A DNA stretch of 12,679 nt from Desulfobacteraceae bacterium (GTDB taxonomy: Bacteria; Desulfobacterota; Desulfobacteria; Desulfobacterales; SG8-13). The position numbers and the translations under genes are program-made. Every line of letters begins with the position of its first letter. Position 1 is the first letter of the stretch. Shown here piece after piece: positions 1 to 5,353 of the stretch. The notes under the pieces are model-generated. The model made no database searches. It was not told where the DNA came from and saw nothing but the letters and a program-made list of their open reading frames with translations. Location of the stretch: the NCBI GenBank assembly GCA_029287875.1, contig JARFQH010000138.1, forward strand, positions 1-12,679. The letters run 5' to 3'.

Positions 1-1
1 T

Positions 2-541
2 GTGCATGAAGGCGGCATCGATTCGAAAGACGATGCCGCGCTGGAAAAAATGTGCGCCGCACTCAGCCTTCGATATGTACTGACCGAGAAGGGGCCGCGT
101 CTGCTGTCCAACGGCAGGGACGTGACCGACAGGCTGCGCACCCCGGAGATCACCATGCTGGCCTCAGCGGTTTCGGCGCGGCCGGTTGTCCGGCGCTTTT
201 TGATGGGCGTGCAACGGGAGATGGGTCGTGAGAAGGAGGCCGTCTTCGAAGGCCGAGACATGGGTACGGTGGTCTTCCCGGATGCCGATGTCAAATTCTA
301 TCTCGAAGCGCCAGGGAAAATCCGTGCCATGAGGCGCTTTCTGGAACTTAGACCTAAAACGAAACTGACTTTCGAGGAGGTCGAACGCGACCTCCTCCGA
401 CGGGACAGAAACGACAGCACCCGGGCGGAGGCGCCCCTGAAACCGGCGGTGGATGCCATTCGGATCGATTCGGCCGACCTGGCGCCGACGGAGGTGGTCG
501 CCGTCATGCTGGGCCACATTGAAAAAATGGCCGAAAATTAA
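2..541 (+). CDS. cmk: Cytidylate kinase, 3' part (5' end outside window)
   Basis: Transfers the gamma phosphate of ATP to CMP or dCMP, a cytosolic step of pyrimidine nucleotide recycling. About 179 residues are visible. The N-terminal P-loop (GxxGSGKG type) lies upstream of the window, so the gene is cut by the window edge, not broken. Visible family marks are the region with SAVSARPVVRRFLMGVQRE (NMP-binding part), EGRDMGTVVFPDADVKFYL (core strand with the conserved GRD), and near the C terminus RDRNDSTRAEAPLKPAVDA followed by IDS, the lid and base-binding signature of Cmk. The GTG at position 2 is only the first in-frame start-like codon and is not the true start. rpsA follows on the same strand after 98 nt; cmk-rpsA adjacency is a widely conserved arrangement, which supports the call. 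Confidence 0.95.
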   Translation: MHEGGIDSKDDAALEKMCAALSLRYVLTEKGPRLLSNGRDVTDRLRTPEITMLASAVSARPVVRRFLMGVQREMGREKEAVFEGRDMGTVVFPDADVKFYLEAPGKIRAMRRFLELRPKTKLTFEEVERDLLRRDRNDSTRAEAPLKPAVDAIRIDSADLAPTEVVAVMLGHIEKMAEN

Positions 542-584
542 TCATTGTATTTTGCAGCAGTCTCTGATAGCCATCATAGGTTAT

Positions 585-603
585 GCAACCGTTAAGCGGT
601 TGC
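585..603 (+). promoter_or_regulatory. Hairpin in the cmk-rpsA gap (possible rpsA leader element)
   Basis: A perfect 7-bp stem (GCAACCG at 585-591, CGGTTGC at 597-603) closes a 5-nt loop TTAAG. It sits 37 nt before the rpsA start. No T-run follows directly, so it is a poor intrinsic terminator for cmk. S1 represses its own mRNA through a structured leader in Escherichia coli (known); a similar role here is only inference. Confidence 0.4.
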
Positions 604-639
604 GGTGTTTAAAAATCGGTTAAGGGGGTACTTTTTTTC

Positions 640-2499
640 ATGGAAGAATTGGGCAAAAACGAGGAGTCGGGTCAACTCAATCAAGAAACGATGTCAGACA
701 GCGAACCGGGTAGCGATGCCGATCCCCAAGAGGCGCAGCCGATTGGGGAGGTAGACATGGCGGACACACCGCCGCAGGAGAATTCCGAGGAACGACCGGA
801 GCAAGATGTTCAGAAGGCCGGTGACACCATGGAAACCCTGATGGACATGTACGAGGAGAGTTTCAAACGCTTCGCCGAGGGCGAGGTGGTCACCGGCCGC
901 ATCATATCGGTGGACAAGGATCACGTTCTGGTGGATATTGGTTACAAGTCCGAAGGCCAGATACGAATCCACGAATTCAAGGACGAGAAGGGCAATATCA
1001 GCGCCCAGATCGGCGATAAGGTCGAGGTGATGGTTGAATGGTGGGATGACGAAGAGGAGCGCGTCGTTCTATCCAAGGAAAAGGCCCAAAACGTCAAGGT
1101 CTGGGAAGAGATCAAAAAATCCTACGATGATGAGGGGATCATCGAGGGCGTCATCACAAGCCGGGTAAAAGGCGGTTTTTCCGTCGATATCGGTGTGCAG
1201 GCCTTTCTTCCGGGATCCCAGGCCGATCTGCGACCGATCCGCAACCTCGACGATTTGGTCGGCAAAAAGTACACGTTCAAGATCCTGAAATACAATCGCA
1301 AGCGCAGCAACATCGTCTTGTCCCGACGTGCCATTCTCGAGGAGGAGCGCGAACAGAAACGCACGGCTACGCTGGCGGTTATCGAAGAAGGTAAAATCCT
1401 GGACGGCGTGGTCAAAAATATTACCGAATACGGAGTCTTCGTGGATCTGGGCGGAGTGGACGGTCTGCTCCACATTACCGACATTTCCTGGGGACGCGTG
1501 AAACATCCCTCGGAATTGTTTTCGATCAGTGATCAGATCAAGGTCAAGGTTCTCAACTTCGATATCGAAAAAGAGCGGGTATCGCTGGGTATGAAACAGC
1601 TGACGCCGGATCCCTGGACGCTGGCCGCTACCAAATATCCCGTCGACTCGCGTGTCAACGGAAAGGTGGTCAGTCTGACCGACTACGGCGCATTTGTCGA
1701 GTTGGAAGAGGGGATCGAGGGGTTGATTCACGTCTCGGAAATGTCGTGGACGCGCAAGATTCGCCATCCTTCGAAAGTCGTATCGGTCGGTGAACAGGTG
1801 GATGCCATCGTGCTCGACATCAAGCCGGACAACCGTAGAATTTCACTGGGCATGAAACAGGTCGCACCCAACCCCTGGGACATGGTCAGCGAGAAATACC
1901 CGATCGGAACGACCATCGAGGGGAAAATTAAAAACATCACCGATTTCGGTCTATTTATCGGAATCGACGAAGGAATTGACGGCCTGGTCCACATTTCGGA
2001 CATATCCTGGACAAAGCGGATCAAACACCCGTCGGAGATTTATAAAAAGGGAGATCTCGTTCAAGCCATCGTCCTGGATATCGACAAGGATAACGAGCGC
2101 TTCTCCCTCGGCGTCAAACAGTTGCAATCCGATCCTTGGGACACCGTCTCCGAACGTTACGAAGTCGGCAAGGAGATCACCGGCACCATTACCAACCTGA
2201 CCGATTTCGGTATTTTCGTCGAACTGGAGGAAGGTATCGAGGGTCTCGTGCATGTCTCTGAAATCAGCAAAGAAAAGATCAAGACGCCGGTCGGTAAGTT
2301 CAACGTGGGAGATGTGATTACCGCCAAGGTGATGAACATCAACACCGAAGAAAGGCGCATCGGACTATCCATCAAGCGGCTCGAGATGGATGATGAGCAG
2401 GGCATGCTGAGCGACTACGTGAACAACATGCGTCCGGCGACATCGACCTTCGGCGAAATACTGCGCGAAAACCTGCAGGAGAAGCTGAACGAAGATTAG
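640..2499 (+). CDS. rpsA: 30S ribosomal protein S1
   Basis: Binds mRNA on the 30S subunit and helps it dock for initiation. The 619-residue product carries six S1 (OB-fold) RNA-binding domains at about residues 78-146, 168-233, 253-322, 338-408, 425-495 and 512-580. Domains 3 to 6 are near-repeats with the typical pattern of TDFGxFVELEEGIEGLVHVSE, then HPS, then RISLGxKQL; domains 1 and 2 are the more divergent ribosome-binding pair. Residues 1-65 form an acidic, low-complexity extension rich in E, D, Q and P. The ATG at 640 follows AAGGGGG (622-628) at a rather long 11-nt spacing. An in-frame ATG at 757 (M40, reading MADTPPQ) has a better site, GGGGAGG with 5-nt spacing, and would give 580 residues. 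I keep 640 because the reading frame is open and in coding style throughout, but the start is uncertain. The upstream neighbour cmk is the usual one. Confidence 0.97.
   Translation: MEELGKNEESGQLNQETMSDSEPGSDADPQEAQPIGEVDMADTPPQENSEERPEQDVQKAGDTMETLMDMYEESFKRFAEGEVVTGRIISVDKDHVLVDIGYKSEGQIRIHEFKDEKGNISAQIGDKVEVMVEWWDDEEERVVLSKEKAQNVKVWEEIKKSYDDEGIIEGVITSRVKGGFSVDIGVQAFLPGSQADLRPIRNLDDLVGKKYTFKILKYNRKRSNIVLSRRAILEEEREQKRTATLAVIEEGKILDGVVKNITEYGVFVDLGGVDGLLHITDISWGRVKHPSELFSISDQIKVKVLNFDIEKERVSLGMKQLTPDPWTLAATKYPVDSRVNGKVVSLTDYGAFVELEEGIEGLIHVSEMSWTRKIRHPSKVVSVGEQVDAIVLDIKPDNRRISLGMKQVAPNPWDMVSEKYPIGTTIEGKIKNITDFGLFIGIDEGIDGLVHISDISWTKRIKHPSEIYKKGDLVQAIVLDIDKDNERFSLGVKQLQSDPWDTVSERYEVGKEITGTITNLTDFGIFVELEEGIEGLVHVSEISKEKIKTPVGKFNVGDVITAKVMNINTEERRIGLSIKRLEMDDEQGMLSDYVNNMRPATSTFGEILRENLQEKLNED
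745..759 (+). promoter_or_regulatory. Internal ribosome binding site and candidate second start of rpsA
   Basis: GGGGAGG (745-751), 5-nt spacer, then ATG at 757-759 in the rpsA frame (residue 40). This is a closer match to an ideal Shine-Dalgarno arrangement than that of the ATG at 640. Either the true start is here, both starts are used, or the match is chance from Gly-Glu-Val codons in an acidic stretch. Confidence 0.45.
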
Positions 2500-2515
2500 C
2501 GGTCGTCATCGAGAG

Positions 2516-2557
2516 AAAAAAAATACGGGGCCGGCAGCCATTGGTTGCCGGCCCCGT
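2516..2557 (-). terminator. Strong intrinsic terminator, best oriented for the minus strand; shared by convergent genes
   Basis: A 15-bp GC-rich stem (2525-2539 with 2543-2557, one G-U wobble) closes a 3-nt ATT loop. On the minus strand it is followed by a run of eight T (complement of A8 at 2516-2523), a textbook intrinsic terminator for the YciO-family gene reading leftward. On the plus strand only a short CATCTTT follows, so it can serve rpsA more weakly; it starts 26 nt after the rpsA stop. Confidence 0.85.
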
Positions 2558-2615
2558 CATCTTTGGGGGCCACTATCGTAACCCAATGCAGGCCTTCGGC
2601 CGCAACCAAATCAGT

Positions 2616-2671
2616 GTTCAGGTTACAGGGTTCAGCGTTCTATGAAGGACTTCAATCCTTCAAACCTGAAC
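2616..2671. repeat. Inverted repeat built from heptamer-like units, rpsA/YciO-gene convergent gap
   Basis: Outer arms GTTCAGGTT (2616-2624) and AACCTGAAC (2663-2671) are perfect 9-bp complements. Between them an inner hairpin has TGAAGGA (2643-2649) and TCCTTCA (2656-2662) around a 6-nt loop. The left arm region (2616-2640) runs in about 7-nt steps (GTTCAGG, TTACAGG, GTTCAGC), and AAC-containing units continue irregularly in the opposite orientation to about 2695. It lies past the stop codon of the YciO-family gene and before the terminator, so it would be in that gene's 3' untranslated RNA. The minus-strand wording GAACCC...GTAACCT resembles the end of the array before dnaE. Confidence 0.6.
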
Positions 2672-2699
2672 GGGAAACCGCTCAACCTAAACGTAAGCT

Positions 2700-3308
2700 T
2701 CATTCGAAGAGGTTCACGTCGCCCTGGCCGGCGCGGATCACTTCCGGCACGTCGTCGATCAGGGAAATCACGCTCGACGGTTGGCCGGGAACCGGTCCAC
2801 CGTCGATGACGACATCGATCCGGGAGCCGTAAAAGTCGTGAATGATCGACGGGTCGTTCATAATGGTCCCATCGGGTCGGGTGGCGCTGGTCGAGATTAC
2901 CGGATTGCCGAGTTCGGTGACCAGAGCCAGGCAGATGGCGTGATCTGGCACGCGAATGCCGGCGGTTTTGCGTTTGGTCAACATCATTTTAGGGACCTGT
3001 CGGGATCCTTCGAGAATAAAGGTGTAGGGTCCCGGCAGGAGCCGTTTCATGGTCTTATACGCGTAGTTGGAGACTTTGGCATAGTGGCTGATATTGGTCA
3101 GTCCGGAACAGATAAAACTGAACGGTTGGAATTTTTGGCGTTGTTTGATCTGATAGACTTTTTCGATGGCTTTCTTGTTCAAGATGTCGCACCCGACGCC
3201 GTAGACCGTGTCGGTCGGGTAGGCGACGATGCCGCCTTCGTGCAGGACATCGACGACTTTACGGATGAGTCGCAGCTGAGGGTTGATCGGATTTATGTTG
3301 ATCAGCAT
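2700..3308 (-). CDS. YciO/TsaC/Sua5-family protein (threonylcarbamoyl-AMP synthase family)
   Basis: The family makes threonylcarbamoyl-AMP from threonine, bicarbonate and ATP, the first step of the t6A modification of tRNAs that read ANN codons. The 202-residue product shows the family core: GGIVAYPTDTVYGVGCD at about residues 25-41, the KQR...P nucleotide-binding stretch near 54-61, LLPGPYTFIL, KRKTAGIRVPDH, and STSAT in place of the SxN motif. Wording and length (NPQLRLI at the start, RKT.G.RVP, GDV..F at the end) match E. coli YciO, as I remember it, more than TsaC, and YciO is a paralogue whose cellular role is less settled. The ATG at 3308 is chosen because the homologous N terminus begins there; a TTG at 3392 would add 28 unrelated residues. 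The ribosome site is weak. The gene reads toward rpsA, diverges from guaB, and ends before a strong terminator. A good promoter candidate lies at 3456-3484. Confidence 0.9.
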   Translation of the reverse strand: MLININPINPQLRLIRKVVDVLHEGGIVAYPTDTVYGVGCDILNKKAIEKVYQIKQRQKFQPFSFICSGLTNISHYAKVSNYAYKTMKRLLPGPYTFILEGSRQVPKMMLTKRKTAGIRVPDHAICLALVTELGNPVISTSATRPDGTIMNDPSIIHDFYGSRIDVVIDGGPVPGQPSSVISLIDDVPEVIRAGQGDVNLFE

Positions 3309-3455
3309 GTTCGGCCTGTCGGGTGGCGCTTCAGATGCCGTTTTCACCGGATCGAGAAAATCAAGGAAGCGTGCGGAGGCGGTTGTCGGCAATCCGTACG
3401 ATCGATTTCACCTAAAAACGCCGAGCTTGCAAAAGGGCCATTTAAAAAAAAGGAT

Positions 3456-3484
3456 TATTTATTACCCCGGCCGTCGGATGTCAA
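3456..3484 (-). promoter_or_regulatory. Candidate sigma70 promoter for the YciO-family gene
   Basis: On the minus strand a perfect TTGACA -35 box (plus positions 3479-3484) is followed by a 17-nt spacer and TAAATA (3456-3461); a better -10 match, AATAAT, lies two bases farther on at 19-nt spacing. Transcription would start near 3448, giving about a 140-nt leader before the ATG at 3308. Confidence 0.5.
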
Positions 3485-3503
3485 GCTGGCACACAAAATT
3501 TGA

Positions 3504-3532
3504 TTGCCAAGTGACGAGGCTTTTGGTATTTA
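3504..3532 (+). promoter_or_regulatory. Candidate sigma70 promoter for guaB
   Basis: TTGCCA (3504-3509), 17-nt spacer, TATTTA (3527-3532). The start would be near 3539, leaving about a 170-nt guaB leader. The match is moderate and the call is from sequence alone. Confidence 0.4.
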
Positions 3533-3591
3533 AAACGGCTGTCACGCATCCGGTCAGACCGAGGCGGACACCGGCCAATCGACAAATTCAA

Positions 3592-3642
3592 AGATGCCTT
3601 CCACTGCCGGTTCTCATCGGTTCGCATCCGGGAACGGCATCT
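3592..3642 (+). promoter_or_regulatory. Long imperfect hairpin in the guaB 5' leader
   Basis: AGATGCC (3592-3598) pairs perfectly with GGCATCT (3636-3642); after one bulged C (3635), TTCC (3599-3602) pairs with GGAA (3631-3634). This makes an 11-bp stem with a 28-nt apical region that can fold further (CCG with CGG). It is about 70 nt before the guaB start. I do not recognise a known riboswitch class in it; a guanine-responsive or protein-binding element is possible but unproven. Confidence 0.35.
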
Positions 3643-3711
3643 GCCTCATATCTGCGGCAAACTTAAAAATCGCTCAAATCAGATCAGAGATTTTTTTCAC
3701 GGAGGACTGCA

Positions 3712-5175
3712 ATGATTAAAATTCCGCCGGAAGAAGCGTATTCTTTCGATGATGTTCTCTTGATTCCGAATTATTCCGATGTACTGCCTAAGGACGTCAA
3801 CGTACGGACGCGCCTGACCCGGAACCTGTCGCTTAACATCCCGATCGTCAGTGCGGCCATGGACACCGTCACCGAGGGCGAGACCGCTATCAGCATGGCC
3901 CGCGAAGGCGGCATCGGTTTCATTCACCGCAATATGAGCATCAACAGCCAGGCGATGGAAGTCGACAAGGTCAAGAAGTCCGAAAGTGGCATGATCGTCG
4001 ATCCGGTGACGATACGGCCGGAGCAGAAAGTGGCCGAAGTTCTGGCCCTGATGGAAAAGTTTCGAATATCCGGGGTTCCGGTGACGCGGCAGGACCAACT
4101 GGTCGGCATCGTCACCAACCGGGATTTGCGGTTCGAGACCGAGCTCGAGAAGCCGGTCTCGGAAGTGATGACCAAAGAAAACCTGATCACGGTGCCGGAG
4201 GGCATCAATCTGGAAGATTCCAAGAAACTGCTCCACCGGCATCGAATCGAGAAACTTCTGGTGGTGGATCAGAAAGGCCGTTTGAAAGGCATGATCACGA
4301 TAAAGGACATCGAGAAGATAAAAAAATATCCCAATGCCTGCAAGGACGGCATGGGACGGCTGCGGGTGGGAGCGGCTATCGGTGTCGGGCCGGACATGGC
4401 CGATCGGACCGAGGCACTGATGAAGGCCGGCGCGGATGTGATCTTGATCGACACTTCGCATGGGCACTCCAAGAATGTGATCGATGCCGTGGTTCGGCTC
4501 AAGGGTGATTACAAGGAGATCGAACTGATCGCCGGCAATGTGGGGACCGAGAAAGGCACCGAAGATTTGATCAACGCCGGCGTCGATGGGATCAAGATCG
4601 GCATCGGCCCCGGTTCGATTTGCACCACCCGCATCGTGGCCGGTATCGGCATGCCCCAGATAACGGCTATTATGAACTGTCGTTCGGTTTCAAACAAGAC
4701 CGGGGTGCCCTTGATCGCGGACGGCGGCATCCGTTTTTCCGGCGATATTGCCAAAGCCGTCGGCGCCGGTGCGCACGTGGTGATGATCGGCGGATTGTTT
4801 GCCGGCACCGAGGAGAGCCCGGGGGAACAGATTTTCTATCAGGGACGCAGCTACAAGGTCTACCGCGGTATGGGATCGATAGAAGCAATGAAAAAAGGGA
4901 GCAAAGACCGCTATTACCAGACCGAACAGGCCGAGGACGACAAACTGGTTCCGGAAGGGATCGTCGGGCGGGTGCCATACCGCGGCAGTCTTTCTGCCAA
5001 TATTCACCAGTTGATCGGCGGTTTGAAGGCCGGCATGGGGTATTGCGGTTGTCGTACGATCGAGGAACTGCGGGAGAAGGCTCGCTTCGTCAAGATCAGT
5101 GCCGCCGGCATGCGGGAGAGTCACGTACATGATGTGATCATCACCAAGGAAGCCCCCAACTACCGGCTTGAATAA
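3712..5175 (+). CDS. guaB: Inosine-5'-monophosphate dehydrogenase
   Basis: Oxidises IMP to XMP with NAD, the committed step of guanine nucleotide synthesis in the cytosol. The 487-residue product has normal family length. It shows the N-terminal barrel start (YSFDDVLLIPNYSDVLP), a two-CBS-domain insertion at about residues 94-203, the phosphate and NAD-side motifs (IDTSHGHS, AGNVGT), the catalytic loop GIGPGSICTTR with the catalytic cysteine at residue 304, IADGGIRFSGDIAKA, YRGMGS, and the mobile flap with the Arg-Tyr pair in GRVPYRG. The CBS pair usually senses adenine and guanine nucleotides in this family. The start is well set by GGAGG (3701-3705) with 6-nt spacing. Upstream are a promoter candidate and a structured leader. 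guaA does not follow, as it often does elsewhere; dnaE comes next after a 178-nt repeat-bearing gap. Confidence 0.98.
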   Translation: MIKIPPEEAYSFDDVLLIPNYSDVLPKDVNVRTRLTRNLSLNIPIVSAAMDTVTEGETAISMAREGGIGFIHRNMSINSQAMEVDKVKKSESGMIVDPVTIRPEQKVAEVLALMEKFRISGVPVTRQDQLVGIVTNRDLRFETELEKPVSEVMTKENLITVPEGINLEDSKKLLHRHRIEKLLVVDQKGRLKGMITIKDIEKIKKYPNACKDGMGRLRVGAAIGVGPDMADRTEALMKAGADVILIDTSHGHSKNVIDAVVRLKGDYKEIELIAGNVGTEKGTEDLINAGVDGIKIGIGPGSICTTRIVAGIGMPQITAIMNCRSVSNKTGVPLIADGGIRFSGDIAKAVGAGAHVVMIGGLFAGTEESPGEQIFYQGRSYKVYRGMGSIEAMKKGSKDRYYQTEQAEDDKLVPEGIVGRVPYRGSLSANIHQLIGGLKAGMGYCGCRTIEELREKARFVKISAAGMRESHVHDVIITKEAPNYRLE

Positions 5176-5180
5176 AAACG

Positions 5181-5222
5181 AGGTGATGGGTAAGAGATCA
5201 TAGGTCATAGGTGAAGGATCTT
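5181..5222. repeat. Heptamer tandem array, first block of the guaB-dnaE gap
   Basis: Six consecutive 7-nt steps start 6 nt after the guaB stop. The clear units are AGGTGAT (5181), AGATCAT (5195), AGGTCAT (5202) and AGGTGAA (5209), with weaker units at 5188 and 5216. Consensus is about AGGTSAT. A short AGATC/GATCT pairing (5195-5199, 5217-5221) spans it. Confidence 0.55.
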
Positions 5223-5257
5223 ATCTGTTTTATAACGACCTCATCCATTCGCAAGGA

Positions 5258-5320
5258 GAAACTTGAAACTCGAAACTTGAAACTTGAAACTCGAAATTCA
5301 GAACCCGCAACCCGTAACCT
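5258..5320. repeat. Heptamer tandem array, second block of the guaB-dnaE gap
   Basis: Nine 7-nt steps in exact phase. The first six (5258, 5265, 5272, 5279, 5286, 5293) alternate GAAACTT and GAAACTC, ending with GAAATTC. The last three (5300, 5307, 5314) drift to AGAACCC, GCAACCC and GTAACCT. It ends 33 nt before the dnaE ATG and contains no recognisable ribosome site. Confidence 0.85.
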
Positions 5321-5353
5321 TTTTTCCAACGAGATAACTGCAGTGAGCACCCC

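Larger units (their letters stand above)
3309..3711. other. 403-nt divergent intergenic control region (YciO-family gene / guaB)
   Basis: No convincing gene lies here; the frames that stay open are extensions or chance frames without homologous-looking protein. The region holds two divergent promoter candidates whose -35 boxes are only about 20 nt apart (minus 3456-3484, plus 3504-3532), an A-rich stretch at 3443-3451, and the guaB leader with a hairpin at 3592-3642. The guaB Shine-Dalgarno GGAGG (3701-3705) is at the end. Confidence 0.7.

Noticed and set aside
1069..1767. Minus-strand open frame opposite rpsA
   Set aside because: Antisense to the repeated S1 domains; explained by codon bias of rpsA.
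3309..3392. N-terminal extension of the YciO-family gene from a TTG at 3392
   Set aside because: The extra 28 residues are not family-like, TTG is a poor start, and the ATG at 3308 begins where homologues begin.
2781..3503. Plus-strand open frame of 240 codons opposite the YciO-family gene
   Set aside because: Antisense shadow of a gene with clear family motifs; the translation has no recognisable domain.
3664..3697. Intrinsic terminator or attenuator just before guaB (AAAAATC pairing with GATTTTT, then T-run)
   Set aside because: The stem is nearly all A-T with a long loop, too weak to call as an attenuator from sequence alone.
5208..5236. dnaE promoter using TATAAC at 5231-5236
   Set aside because: The -10 match is good but the -35 position (TAGGTG) does not match the consensus at 17-nt spacing, and it lies in repeat sequence.
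5181..5320. CRISPR array
   Set aside because: The units are 7 nt with no spacers between them; there are no cas genes in the window.
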